From Chamaecyparis obtusa (lineage: Eukaryota > Streptophyta > Pinopsida > Cupressales > Cupressaceae), in NCBI GenBank assembly GCA_027943335.1, contig BSBK01000765.1, positions 162,001 through 226,000 of the forward strand: DNA of 64,000 nucleotides, in the 5' to 3' direction. Of the stretch, positions 1 through 12,143 are shown piece by piece. The notes under the pieces are model-generated. The model made no database searches. It was not told where the DNA came from and saw only the letters and a program-made list of their open reading frames with translations. Each line of letters begins with the position of its first letter. The stretch's first letter is position 1. The position numbers were made by a program, and so were the translations under genes.

Positions 1-921
1 TTACATGATGATGGGTTGGAGCAGCCAGATAAGGATCAGCAAGTAAGTGAAGAAGGTGAGACCCTAGCTGATTTATTTGAGGAAATGCCTTCATATATTG
101 AGCAAAGTGAAGTAGTGCAAGACTTACTAGTTAAGCTCACTGATTGTGACAAGGAAGATGATGTAGTTGTTGCTAGCTTAGGACAACAAGAAAATTTTGA
201 CTCTATGATAAATGCTTTCTGGTCAACTTTTATTTGAGTTCCTCATCTTCCTGAAATAGATGATAACATGTATGTCCCTAAAGAAGATCTTTCATTTCAA
301 GAGGCTAATGTTGTGCAAGTTATAGCATCTAGGCCTGTCTACAATCAAATGGTGGATGAATCTCAAGAATCTTGTTTCTTGAACCATGAGGAGGGGCCAG
401 TTATGGTTAAGGACTTGATGCATTTTGATGCCTTTAATGAGTTGTTGGATGTTCCAACTAATGAAGAGGATGGTCCTCTAACTGCAAAAGAAGAAAGATT
501 ATGGCAGACTATCATGGAGGGGCAAAGATTTGATCAACATGATGGAGGTGTTTGTAAGATGCATACTGACCAGCAAGAGAGGCCTAGTTTTATGCTCTCT
601 ACGGGGTGTCCTATCAAATATCTAGCCCAAATGGGGTCGATTGAAACATGCATACTAAAAGACTCAGTGGAGGGTGATGTCAAGAGCCTACTCACTAGTG
701 ACCAGGAGCTTATTCAGCATCATCAGACTCCCTGGGAGGATAGCATCTATGATCTATTTGAGGTTAGTAGTCTGGTATACCAAATTCAAAAGTTGGTATG
801 CCAGACAGTTCAATACATTTTTGTGTTCCATATTCTCTTTGTTGGCATCAAATATGAAAAGTATAATATTTTGAGGAGAATGGGAAGCTATTTCAACAAT
901 CCAATTAATGGATTTGTTTAA
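1..921 (+). pseudogene. 3' part of internal ORF of long-LTR retrotransposon, copy A
   Basis: This is the C-terminal part of the single long ORF of the element that is complete at 53564-63803; it matches 58699-59619 almost base for base. The encoded protein is acidic (rich in D, E and Q) and has no protease, RT, RNase H or integrase motif. One TGA at 235-237 breaks the frame; copy C has TGT (Cys) there. Conversely, this copy keeps CAG (Gln) near 505, where copy C has TAG. The frame ends at 919-921 after a hydrophobic stretch. The ORF starts outside the window. I infer a retrotransposon gag-like or accessory protein, not a host gene. Confidence 0.75.
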
Positions 922-1100
922 CCAGTTTGCTGATACTAGTTAGAGTAGGGGAGGGTAGAGGTTTTTAGTTTCTGTGTTTCCTAAGTGCCTGGCACAAGCT
1001 TGTTTTTAGTTTAGTTTTCAGTTTGGTTTGAGTAGCAATAAGCCAGAGAAGTTGTTTCTGAAACTTATGTGGTTTTGTCAGCAAAAGGAGGATGGTTAAG
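922..1100 (+). other. Internal untranslated region of copy A, with deletion at the LTR boundary
   Basis: The segment follows the stop codon and matches 59620-59790. Copy C has about 113 extra bases (59792-59906) before the LTR, and these are missing here together with the first bases of the LTR. The junction lies around 1096-1101. Confidence 0.7.
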
Positions 1101-4100
1101 TTCACTCTTTTGGAGGCCTAGTTACTAGATGAGCTACATTACCCTAGTTTGCGTTATTAGGTGATCTTGCTTAAAATTAGTGTTCATTTGCAAAGTACAT
1201 GAAGGGAAAGGAAATGAACTACATATAAGATTACATGTGCATATATCAATGTTAAGCATGTTGTACAAAAGGGGAAAGAACTGAAAAGAACATCTATTCA
1301 AGCTCACACATGTCGTGAGCATAGCCACTACTAGAATTACATAAATGAGTACAAATATACATAAATAATGAACATAAATATAGGGGTACCAGACATTGCC
1401 TGGTAATGGTCTATCTCCATTGTGTTCCCAGTGTGCTCTTGTGATCCTATACCTGCAGATAAGAGAAGAGAAGTGGGTTAGATCCAACAGATCTAAACAA
1501 TGCCTGGTAGCATAGTACCTATCTACAAGCATGCATACATGCACTCATCTATACACCTCTGACACGGGCTGTGCTCAGCGCAGGTGCATGAGGAGGCTCT
1601 AGAAATAAAAGAAATGCCATTATTTTTTTTACTAATATGTTTGTTCCATGTGCAGATGAATGCCCTTGACCTGTAATGCAGTCGATTCCAGGAAAACCTC
1701 ATTTCCTTGGTAGTGGCTACATCACAGGGAAAGAGCACCCATGATGAATAGGGAAACATTCAGTAAGTGAAACACTCAAGAACCATAGATCCATATCAAA
1801 TGAAGCATATTTGAAGCATTGATAACAAAGCACTAGCACAGGGGCATTCAATAAGGCCATTCGGTGAGCAATTAGCAAATGAACATGAAAAGAACACCAT
1901 AGTAACTAGATGGCACAACATCATTTGGAACAAGCAGGGAGGCCAAGTGCATGGGTTCCATCAGCGAATAGATGCCAGCATGATCATGCTTAACCACAGC
2001 TTATAGTAAATATCAGCAATAGGATTTAGCTCATCAAATATGTGGAATAGTAAGTAATCAAGAACCCTCAGATCTAAGCATTGTGCAAAAAGGGATATGA
2101 TAGGTTGTGGGCCAATCATCATGCAACAGTCATATACAAGTCATAATGGATGGTGCCATCAAAAGAAGCAAATACAGAGTGTTAATGCATGAATCACTAG
2201 TGTGTTATAATAATAGTGACCTCCAAGGGGAAACAAATGAATAATGATGCTTTCTCACAGCCCATGAAGAATCAACAGCAAGCCATAACTCATAAGCATC
2301 TACATAAAGATACCCATTCCATAACTCATGGGCTACAACAGTGACCATACATAGCAACCTTCATGAATAAAACAATGATCTAACAATAAATTCAAGTAGT
2401 GAACTTTCAAAACAATGCAAAGAACATGGTGCCCTAATCTTTACAAGTGATGAATGCAGAGGATGCCATGCCCTAGCTCACAGGCCATCAAAGTAAAGTA
2501 ACAAGCATTCAAAAGTCATAGCAAAAGGAGAATTCACAAGCTATAGCACATCAACCTCCACAACCAGTTGATAATTGAAAGTATTGACAACATGAATGGA
2601 ACAAAACTCATAGCTCATGGTTTGATCATACACCACGGGGCGCAAAGGATGTCAATACAGTCACAATGGCAACCCATGAGCTAGCATGATACCGAACATC
2701 GAACAGTGAGAAAGATTCAAAATCAATCTACAGCAGCAATCAAGGATGTGCCGACAAACACAAACAAAGTGCATGTGTGCCATGATCAAAGTGGCATGAT
2801 ATAACAACTGAAGCATGATAACAATAACATCATGGGATTGTGTTAGTGTTAAACAACAATGCTGAAAACATGGAGATACAAGGATGAACACATGACACAT
2901 CTCACAATGCCACTATGAGCTAGGGCATGTCATAAGAAATGGACTCAATAGTGCCTATGCACATATGGAATAGTTTCAACAGCGACATGAATGCCGAGAG
3001 CCACAATCTATAACAGTAGATTCAAACCGGTGCCCATTAAGCTCCGACCACATGCATTATGGTGGTGATCAAGTAGAGACAATGAAGTACTAGTGGGGAC
3101 ATGGCATTAAATAGTACAGTGTGCATGTCCTCAAAAGCCAAGGGGATTGCCATAAGTCAAATTGTTGAATACCCTAAAAGGGCACGAAGCAATGCCACTG
3201 GGCCAATAAAAAATGAATCAAATTATACATTGATGCCCTTAGGGCCATACACGGCATGTAGCAATAAATACAATGCCATCAAAATAACAAGTAATAAAAT
3301 AGAAAAGTCAATACAATGCGGAGGATTACAATGAAAAAGTGCACAATACCCCTCAAACACATTCAGTGCACTTGAAATTAAAAGAAAAATATAGAGTAGT
3401 GATGCCCTAGTCCGTGCAACCTATGAATACAAGATACAACAAGCAATGATATCAAATTAAAAGCAATGCCATCACAGTATCCTCACAATGCAGAGATAGA
3501 AGAAACTATCAGTATAGAGAAAACAATAAACCCAAGTATTGTGCCCGCATTATTTTTGAGGAAGAATGAGCATGAAAAGAGTGTTGAAAGACAATACTTA
3601 CCATGACAATATGAAGCTGTGAATAGAAGTTTTTAAGGCCAAGCTTGAGCATCCAGTGCAGAAATGCTAGCAGAATTGGAAACTTGCCAATTCTCGAAGG
3701 AGGAGGTTCACAGTGCTAGCAACAGAGGGGTTTTGAGTTATGGCTTTTGATATTTTCTTTTTCTCCCCTTTGTTGGGTTGAGATTCATTAATCTTTATTT
3801 TTCTATGTATCTTAAGCTTTGGTGGGAATTTTGACAAGTCATTAGGTTGGGATACAATATGCTAGGGTACATGATGTATGTAGATGGATTTATGTTTTCC
3901 CCATTTCTTTTGGGTGAGAATGCTTAAAATATGTGATAATCCATGTTGTTAGCATAGGTGGATTTGTAAAAATATAGATACTCTTAAAATGTGTTTTCCC
4001 CTTTTTAATATTAGGTTGAGAACCATTTTTGGAGGCTTATTAAATCCATTTTGTGTCTCAATGGGGGTCAATATTTTAATGTAAAGTCATTGCAAAAGTT

Positions 4101-4984
4101 TTATTGTAAGATATTGACAAGTGGTGTTTTTATAAACCCTTGTCAGAATATCATTTATAGAGGCATGACTTAGTGGGTAGAATAGTCTTCTTTGACTAGC
4201 TATTTTTAGGGGGTCCCACTTTCCTCGCCGCCCTAGAATCTTGGGAATCTGGCATCCAGATTTATGGAGCTTTTATAACCCTATATGAAGTTATTTTCTA
4301 TCTTTAGGAGGTTGTGGGTCATGATGTAGATTCCTAGGTTTAGTTTTTATACCTCTCACTTCTGTGATTGAGGTTAGTTCTTCCTTCTCTCTTTCTTGGA
4401 GATGAATGCTTGTAGCTTAGGAGAAGTAGACTGATGTACTTGGCTCCTTTCATTGAGAATAAAATAGCATTCCTTCTCATCCTTGTTATTTTCTGAGTTT
4501 TCCTATTTGAATTCATGTCAAAGTTAATGTGATTTTGTCATCCTTCACTTTGCATGTTTGTTCAAGTTGAATGTTCAGGAAGGTGTTTTGCAGTTGTTGT
4601 TCTAATCTGTGTACATTTGGTTTTAAGTTGTGGGAGTTTTTCCCTTCTTTTAATCTAAATACCTCTTTATTTCAAGGATTGTCAAGGCAGACAGGGTCAA
4701 GTTGTGATTTACCAGGTTATTTTAAGTGTCATTGTGAGTTTCGATTCAATCTATGGATCTATCAAAGTTTGGTGACTCACCTAGTTTAGTTTTAGTTTGA
4801 TGTGCTCTCTCTCCCTTTTCCTTCAAAGTTTAGTTCAATTTCAGGTGATTCAAGGAGAAGTCGGCCCCTAATCCGAAGGTCTATTCTCGGATAAGTTACC
4901 CACAACCTGAGAATAGTCCCATGTTTCACGGGATTGCTAGGTTCTACACTTAGCCATACTCGGGTGCAATCCCAAGTGACAGTA
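1101..4984 (+). repeat. 3' LTR of copy A (lacks its first bases)
   Basis: It is collinear with the LTRs at 53564-57292 and 59907-63803. It keeps a segment near 2600-2780 that the 5' LTR at 53564 has lost. The terminal TGTTG is missing through the deletion next to 1100; the other end reads GACAGTA, where copy C has GACAACA. GTTAT follows at 4985-4989, the same 5-bp TSD seen at 63804. ORFs on either strand in this LTR are not conserved among the three copies and I do not call them. Confidence 0.85.
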
Positions 4985-5220
4985 GTTATCAAATGGACAG
5001 CCCGTGAGCTTCTAGCTAGGTGCCATTTGTTTTAATAGCTTAGGGCATCAAATGTATTGTATCATTGATAGTTGAGACTTTGTTAAAAGGAAATAGGACA
5101 AAGAATGATTTTGATTTATTTTCTCTATATTTTATCCCTAAGTGGCTTACAACCCTAGAGAAGTATATGCAGAGTTACGGATGTAGGATACATAGAAGTT
5201 GATAATTCACAAGAAATACA
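4985..5220. other. 3' flank shared with copy C (63804-64000)
   Basis: After the TSD GTTAT, the sequence continues to match copy C's flank up to the end of the window (5183 corresponds to about 64000). Independent insertions would not share flanks, so copies A and C descend from one insertion that was later duplicated with its surroundings. The shared flank should be interior sequence of the CACTA-like element that begins at 52939. I could not find that element's 3' terminus in 4985-10700. Confidence 0.7.
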
Positions 5221-5277
5221 TGCATCCAATTTGAATACAAATTAATACAAAGAAATAGGGTATTTTTTTTATTTCTT

Positions 5278-5660
5278 TATTTTCTCATTGACCATTCTTT
5301 TACCATTTTCGACATGCTTCATCTTATGATTCTACAATTCTTTTTTCAAATATTTTTTTATGATTTCTTGTCCCATGCTGACTTGGCTAGGATATCTTTT
5401 TGCAATATTTTCTTCTCCATTATTATTTATTGTTCCTCTTTGTTCTAATCCTTTTTTTAAAAAAAAAATTTCCTTCGATGTTGGGTCCTTAAATGCCCTG
5501 ATATTTTTCCAAAAATGACTCCTATAATTTGACATGATACGCCCCATTTTTTCTTGACAGAACTCTATTGTCGTTAAATCATGCACACACACACACACAC
5601 ACACATTTTGTATAGTGGGGCCATATTTTGAGTATAGAGTCATCTTACTTGGAGTTAGTT
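5278..5660 (-). repeat. Direct repeat unit 1 (partner 9836-10205), relic of minus-strand coding sequence
   Basis: It aligns with 9836-10205 along its whole length. On the minus strand both copies keep a similar reading frame containing motifs such as EFCQEK, KDPTSKE and YPSQVSMGQE. This suggests a former exon, but the family is not recognised. In copy 2 the sequence jumps, at a shared TTAAG, from the equivalent of about 5662 to that of about 6932. Copy 2 therefore carries an internal deletion of about 1.27 kb relative to this copy. Confidence 0.6.
5584..5605. repeat. (CA)11 microsatellite
   Basis: An uninterrupted 22-bp CA dinucleotide tract. The paralogous site near 10138-10146 holds only a few CA units, so the tract expanded or contracted after the duplication. 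Confidence 0.95.
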
Positions 5661-6745
5661 TTAAGATTTCAACAAGCACACATACCCCGACCAAAAGGTA
5701 ACTATTGTCAAAGGAAAATAAATCATAATGTAGAAAAATTCCTAGCTTATTAGCCAAGTTTCCACAACATCCAAAGTTCTATATTCCGAAGGGAGGGATG
5801 GTAGGGATATCTAGAAAGGAAAAGCTTGAGGCAAGTTTGATTAGGGTTAACAATTTTGGACCAAATCTATGTAAATAGTCCAAACCCTCTCATGGACTAG
5901 GACATATACTTATGCATGAAGAATATCTTTCCTCTTTCTTTGAACAAATTGCTATGAAATAACCTTCTCCATTATCAATATTAAAAACCTCATTCAATGC
6001 TTTACATAATTCAACATTTGAGGGATTTAGGTTCTAGAACTTACCTATTAGGGCCTTGAACGAAGCTAATTTATGGCCTCTTCTACATTTATTTTTGGGG
6101 AGGCGATCTTGATGATCTCATATTTTTTTCATTTCCTAATAGATCATGACATATGTTCTTTCTTCTCCTTCTGTTGAGTCGATCTATTTATAGGTCCCTC
6201 AAATCTTGTATTCCCCTTCCTCTCCTCTCGAAGTCTCAAATTAGATTGAAGATTGAGTTTGGTAATGTTGCATGGGATCAACCATATCAAACAATATCTC
6301 TATACAATTTTGTATTCTATTATTTTACATTTCTCCACCAATATCCTTATCATGAAAGAACGTCATGAAAACTAGAGCAGTTCAATCTTGAAGCCATTGA
6401 AAAACATTTTTGTGATGTTATTTTGCTAACATTATTTTATGAGGTTATTAAATTTATCATATCAAATCTTACTATTTAATACAAGTTTTTAATTTATAGA
6501 AAAGAATCATAATATCAATTAAAATACTTAATTTCGATCTCATATATCAAACCAGTAAAAAATTTCAAATAGTCACAAGTCATAACATATCGATTGTAAC
6601 AATGTATTAAAAGACCTTTATTTATTTATAAGATAGATTAGATAGACCCACAGATGGTCTTGGTCTCCACACTTAGAAGTTACAAACTAGAAATATACAT
6701 AACATTAGAGATAGCATATTTATGGCTAACATATATTTCCATGCA
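5661..6745. other. No recognisable gene or element
   Basis: AT-rich unique-looking sequence between two exon-like relics. It could be intron or 3' flank of the decayed gene. Small ORFs (for example 6153-6368) show no recognisable domain. Confidence 0.4.
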
Positions 6746-6877
6746 TCATATATCCTTGATTTTCCAGAGCTGATTATCTTCGGTGGTCAGCTTCTCCACC
6801 AGAATTTTGTAGACCTCGTCCTCCTCCTCTGCAGTCCAAATAGAGGTTCTTTTTACCTTAGTTATGGTCCTAAACCC
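6746..6877 (-). pseudogene. Terminal exon of unrecognised gene (copy 1)
   Basis: The minus strand reads CAG then an open frame of 43 codons ending in TGA (6746-6748). It contains the motifs KRTSIWTAEEEDEVYKIL and LTTEDNQLWKIKDI. A splice acceptor fits just upstream at 6878-6880. Upstream on the minus strand lie sequences paralogous to 10206-10250, and then the exon equivalent to 10295-10390. The family is not recognised. The clean frame, splice-compatible edge and duplicated neighbours argue for a real former exon rather than a chance ORF. Confidence 0.4.
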
Positions 6878-6965
6878 CTGTGAATCAGGCTTATGTAATG
6901 TCTAGACCAGAGTTAAAGGAGTCCCAGTGGTTAAGGCCACCTACCAGTAGAGAAGCACATCTTAT

Positions 6966-8410
6966 TGAATAGAGGTGAAATGGATTCAACCGTATTCAAA
7001 TGTATACGGGGAAATATGAGATCTATGAGATCCAATTTGATCAACCACAAGGTTAATACACAATTGAATCAATTTTGTGAAGAATAGGGAAGAGAGAGAA
7101 AGTAAATCCAATATTTCCCTATGGAGGAAGATATATATATTATGTTTGGAAATATGAAATAATTATAATACAAATACTAACCTCAAATTAGGGCAGATCT
7201 GGAAAATGTTGAATTCTGATGTTTGTGTACACTTTGGGGAAAATCTGAAACCTGTCCTGAACAGGAAATGCCCAGACAAAGAAAACCCAGAAATCTTTCT
7301 CCAAGATGGCTCAGCTCGGATTTTACCCTCATAAAAGGTTAAATACTGCATTCTTTATTTGAAGTCTGATTCAAATTATGTTCACAAATCTCAGAAGTTT
7401 GTTGAAAAGGGTATCCAAATTCGCTCTCAAATCTAAAATTTCACACTTGTACCTACAAGAAAAAGAGGATTTTTATTGTTTGTTTCAGGGGTTTGCCTTG
7501 GACAAACCCCGGTTTGGAATCAACCTTAATATTGAAATTGAAATAAGAATGCTAGCAAGTAGTAGAAAAGGATCTAACAATGAAGCTATGCAATTCAATA
7601 GATATGCAACTATATTTTGAATGTAAACATGAATATTGATATGAAAGCTTGAACAAAATAATAAATGTAAATCAAACCTCCATGATTCTATGCTTGGAAT
7701 CCACCATGAAAAGAGAATGAAATGGATCTTGAATATGATGAAAGGACCTTGAAGGAAGATCACACCATCATAATGGCTAGATCTAGGGTTTGAATGATGA
7801 ATCTTGAATGCTTGAACCAAATCCCTTCAATGGCTTGAGTGCTTGAATCCTTGATCTTCAATGGAGAACTTGGATGGAGAAGAAGACTTGAATGCTTGAA
7901 TGGATGCTTGTTTGATCACCTTGAGAGCTTGAGAGAAATTGCTTGAGGATGAGATGTGAAAATGAGAGAGGAAGGCCTCCTTTTATAGTGAACTAGGGCA
8001 CAATCCCAAAATGCCCGACTCGGAGGCAAGAAAATAATTCTCCCGAAAGCTCGATGCCCGAAAATTTTGGATTCTGGAAATTTGAAGGAAGGAGGCAAAA
8101 TCGAGGTTGGACCTGACCTAGTTAGGTTCAAGCTCGATCTTGACCTAGTTAGGTTTGAGCTCAACCCTGACCTAGTTAGGTTCGACCTCGACCCTGACCC
8201 TGGTCCTAGATTGACTCAGAATCAAGTCAGGAGGTTCTGGGGATGCCCAGAAACCTAGAACTAATGCTAGAACATGACAGAATGTGGAAAGTTGGGAGAA
8301 AGCCAAATCAAAGAAAAGATCAATTCAAGGCATTCAATGTGACACCAAACCACTTACTCGGAGGGCTAAATGTTGTTATCATGGAAGTGCTTCCATTTTA
8401 AGGTGATGCA
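6966..8410. mobile_element. Probable solo LTR (1,445 bp) inserted in gene relic copy 1
   Basis: The insert starts TGAATAG and ends GATGCA (TG...CA). It is flanked by CTTAT (6961-6965) and CTGAT (8411-8415), a 5-bp target duplication with one mismatch. The uninterrupted site survives in the paralogous copy near 10226-10246, where the two flanks are joined directly. The interior has no internal LTR pair and no convincing ORF. Repeated CTTGAATG-type motifs lie around 7800-7950. I infer a solo LTR left by LTR-LTR recombination; a short non-autonomous element is the alternative. Confidence 0.6.
8115..8195. repeat. 27-bp minisatellite, three units
   Basis: Units begin with GACCTAGTTAGG at 8115, 8142 and 8169, exactly 27 bp apart, inside the solo LTR. 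A partial, degenerate fourth unit follows. On the + strand they encode a 9-residue periodic peptide (DLVRF...), which is a by-product of the repeat. Confidence 0.9.
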
Positions 8411-8415
8411 CTGAT

Positions 8416-8510
8416 CATTCAGAGGATTCTACTACAATGATAATTTATGAAATATAATCACTGAAGAATACCTCATCACTACTGTTAGCCCAGAGGGCTT
8501 CTCTAGAAAC
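8416..8510 (-). pseudogene. Truncated exon of unrecognised gene (copy 1, interrupted by solo LTR)
   Basis: It matches 10240-10330 on the minus strand, including the peptide EALWANS-DEVF. The copy breaks off at about 8508, where similarity to the paralogue ends. Together with 6746-6960 it forms copy 1 of the relic, separated by the solo LTR. Confidence 0.5.
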
Positions 8511-9835
8511 AATAAATATATTCTTGTAAGATTGCAAAAATCTTTTCATAACTAGATCCTTTAGGTGCTCTTCTATCTTCACTTCAATTCTTCACTTTCC
8601 ACTAGCTTCAACTCTTCATCAGATCCTGCTTTCTAACTCAGAATCTCTCTGTACCTTCTCCACTACATTAGTCGGTGACTCGTCAACTCTTCAATTTTCT
8701 AGCCATTTGTTCATACAAAACCATCCTTTATATAGATAATTTTTTCCACTTAATCTCCTCTATTACATTTTCCTTTGATCAATCTTAACTATCCAATTCA
8801 TTATACCTTGAATCTAGATCTCAGTAACACATTTTATTTTCACCTAGGAAATTCAACATTCTTCAAAATTTGTTCCATGACTTTTAACCATTTAGATCTA
8901 AGCTATAGATCATCACCTTGAATTTTCCTAATCTTATATCTCTCTAGCTAACTTTCCTTGTCATCGTGATCATTTAGCTCATCATAGCTTATCATTAAAT
9001 GTCGTTCAAATCCTTGCATTCAATTACTATTCCTTTCTCAATGGCACATCTTGAATTTCGGTTAACTTTTCTTGGTGCCTAGAACTTTCCTTCTTGATGC
9101 CTTTATTTCCTCTACCTTAATTGAAACATACGTCCTTTTACCTATTACCTTTACCAAGTGACTTTTCCTTCTTTGTAGCTAAAACTTTTTGGCTAACCAA
9201 CTTAGCAAATCTTCATTAACATACATTAGCGACTTGATATAATGATATGTTAGGTAGAAAAAAATTATATATCAACATAACCATACCATTGTCTGATCTT
9301 TATCAGTTGCCCAATTAAGTTCTTCAACTTTACAACATCTCATTTCTTGTCCTTAACTTATTCAAGTTATATCATATACCGAACGATTTGGCAACATAAT
9401 ATAAATTACTTGACATCAATGACAAGACAATAACTAATCCAACCTTTCTACTACCTTCCATTCCTCTGATCTTGGTCTCTCTTCATCATCATCACCAAGA
9501 GCTATAGTAACAGAGGATTCTTAGATATGAGAATACCTATGTTAGCATATTTTTCTTTACTCATTTATGTTGGGGAGTGTATATCAGATGACAACATCCC
9601 CTTCCTTTGTAATTCATGTTGGACTCCATTATTCTCCATTTTCTCCTTAGACATGTTGAAGTTTATAATGTTTTAATCATTTCCAAAGTTACCCTAATGT
9701 GTTGCAATGTCTTGACTAAATATTTGTTGTATCCCTGGGAACATTAGTTGTTGATCCATGTTTTCATCGATGTCTATACTATGAGGGTTCCCATGGATGT
9801 CTTCCTCTCCTTGCATGATCAAGCCCATTTCATTA
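8511..9835. other. No recognisable gene or element
   Basis: AT-rich, pyrimidine-rich sequence between the two relic copies. No ORF above about 60 codons and no terminal repeats were found. A duplication breakpoint lies at each edge. Confidence 0.4.
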
Positions 9836-10205
9836 TTTTCTCATCGATCATTCCTTTACCATCATCGACATGCTTCATCTTATGATTCTGCAATTCTCCT
9901 TTTAAATCTTTTTCTATGCTTTCTTGTCCCATGCTGACTTGGCTAGGATATGTTATTGCAAGATTTTCTTCTCCATTAGTAGTTATTGTTCCTCTTTGTT
10001 CTCATCCAATTTAAAGAAAAAATTTCTTCCTTTGATGTTGGGTCCTTACATACCCTGATATTTTCCCCAAAATAACTCCTAAAATCTGACATGATATGCA
10101 CGATTTTTTCTTGACAGAACTCCATTGTCGTTGAATCACACACACACATTTTGTAGAGTGGGGCCATATTTTGATTATAGAGTCAGCTTACTTAGAGTTA
10201 GTTTT
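9836..10205 (-). repeat. Direct repeat unit 2 (partner 5278-5660)
   Basis: Collinear with 5278-5660. The minus-strand frame with EFCQEK and DPTSKEE is kept, and it runs on through GEENLAITYPSQVSMGQE toward a stop near 9817. It joins at 10205, through the motif TTAAG, to sequence equivalent to about 6932. Confidence 0.6.
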
Positions 10206-10294
10206 AAGACCACCTGCCGGTAAAGAAGCACATCTTATCATTCAGAGGATTCTACTACAATGATAATTTCTGAAATATAATCACTCAAGAATAC

Positions 10295-10576
10295 CTCGTC
10301 ATTACTGTTAGCCCAGAGGGCTTCTCCAGAATGCTCCGGGTCCTTGCTATAAAAGCGAATGGTGCTATCCTTCGTAACCTTCTTCCATTTCTGCCAATTA
10401 TACATACACAACATAGACATATTAATATGAAATGAATAAATATAACAGACATTCGTAAGCTTCTCCTGTCCAGCTGCACTGGCGAAGAGCCCATTCTGTC
10501 CATTTGCAACGGTGCAGAGCTTCTGTTGATCATTATCACCGTACATTTGGCTCTCAAACTCCAAGCAAGATGCCAT
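10295..10576 (-). pseudogene. Two-exon relic of unrecognised gene (copy 2)
   Basis: On the minus strand an ATG at 10576 opens a 42-codon exon (10451-10576) with the motifs QMYGDNDQQKL and GLFASAAGQEKL. A 60-bp intron fits at 10391-10450, starting GTCTG and ending GGCAG. It joins in phase to a 32-codon exon (10295-10390) with WKKVTKDSTIRFYSKDPEH and EALWANSNDE, followed by a GTATT donor. Downstream pieces of the same gene appear to survive at 6746-6877 and possibly 5278-5660. I do not recognise the family. The exon model rests on frame and splice-site consistency only, and the start codon is tentative. Confidence 0.4.
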
Positions 10577-10707
10577 ACTTGCTTATAGTTTAGAAAACAA
10601 GATGTAGAAAGCAATGAACAATACAAATGACCGAGTACACTTGCCTTCGTAGGTTGTGGTTCGATGGTGTTTATATAGGGCACAATAAGGAATATTAGTA
10701 AATAAAG

Positions 10708-11140
10708 ATGTATGAGTGGAAGGGAATGGAATAAGTTATTTTTTTCCTTAAATCTTTAGAGAGAAAAGATTCAACGAGTTGTTACACACTTGTGTAGCTT
10801 TCTTATTATAACTTTAACATCTTTCTGATTGTGTAAGCTTGCGGAGAAGGGTTCTCATCTCAAACAGGTGTCATATACACATCATTTATTTCCCATTATT
10901 TATCATCTCTTTTTGTTATCACAAAAAAATACTCTTTCTTGTGGCTCTGAATTAATGAGAAATCTGATGTATTAGGCCATACTTATAAGGCCTGGATTTA
11001 TTCCTTCTCAATCAAATATACATCATTTATTCGCCGATCTTTATTTTCTCTTCTTTTTTATGGATATGCTAGAAATATTCACATATGTTTTGGCTCTTAG
11101 TTTCACTTGGGTGGGAAACTATTCACCTTCATTTTAGCCT
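10708..11140 (+). repeat. Repeat P, copy 1 (partners 21861-22195 and 49644-50189)
   Basis: Starts GATGTATGAGTG and ends near GGGAAACTATTCACC. The same segment occurs at 49644-50189, directly before the 1.84-kb repeat, and part of it recurs at 21861 through the tandem duplication. No coding capacity is seen. It probably belongs to the same composite repeat as the 1.84-kb unit. Confidence 0.7.
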
Positions 11141-11486
11141 GGGCTTTGATTGTTGTATTGACCGTTTTTACACTTTTGGATCGTATATGACACACTCTGT
11201 TAAATTATTAGATCATATGAATTGATAAATATTTATAAAACTATAAGTATGACACTTAAATTTTTTATTAAATTTGTTATAGGCAATTTAGTATTTTATA
11301 TGTATGAGATATGTGTATGATAAATTATGTTATTTTATAATATATCTGTTTCTATTTTGATTATTATATATTCATATTAATTTAGATTTTTTTTAAAATA
11401 GAATATATGATTTAAAAACTTGTTTTATATTTTTATATTATTTATTATATATTTATATTAGTTTACAATTCTTTTAAAATAAAATA

Positions 11487-12143
11487 TATGAATTTTCAAA
11501 CTTGTTTAATTTATTTGAGATTTTTGTCGTAGGCCTAAAACTATAGGCACCGATTGAGTGGAAGATATTTTTCTCCTTTTTAAAAATTTTGTATTTTAAC
11601 CAAAGTATAGTTGCAATTTTATTAACAAAATATATTTACAAAATTCATTTTTTTGTCACTTCATTGGCTAATAACTTTTAGGGACAAGGGTGCTTATAAG
11701 GTAGACTTTTTGATGAGTACAAAAATGAAGGTGCTTTATAAGGTAGAATTTATTATTTATTATTATGTTATTATGCAAAACATATTTTTTTATTTGTATT
11801 TTAAAAGTATATTTTATTAAGAAAATTTAAAATGAATGCAATATTTTATTCAGCTATTTAATCAATGCAAATACATTATAATTATTACTTAATAAATTAT
11901 ATTTTATATCATATATTATATGAATAGTAATATTTATAATATTAAATTATCTTTCTATTATATTATACTATATTTATATCATTACTAAATTAAAATAAAA
12001 TAGTCTAAGGTTTTAATTTATTACCAATTATATTATATTTTATACTATATTATATTATATTTATATTATTAATTAAATACATTTTTATTTTGTTATTTAT
12101 GGTATTATATTAGATTATAATAATAGCATACTTTAATTCCACC
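11487..12143. repeat. Direct repeat flanking LINE fragment, left copy (partner 12694-13403)
   Basis: Both copies run from TATATGAATTTTCAAAC to ATAATAGCATACTTTAATT. They share the order of inner motifs (AGGCCTAAAACTATAGGCACCGA, then TTATAAGGTAGA, then a TATTA-rich tail). The right copy has an extra internal duplication near 12860-12960. The arrangement resembles a mini-element with long direct repeats, but the ends are not TG...CA. Confidence 0.7.

Noticed and set aside
6746..10576. Assignment of the unknown gene relic to the NAC or MYB family
   Set aside because: A few residues (WKKVTKD, WTAEEEDE) look similar, but the conserved blocks of either family are absent.
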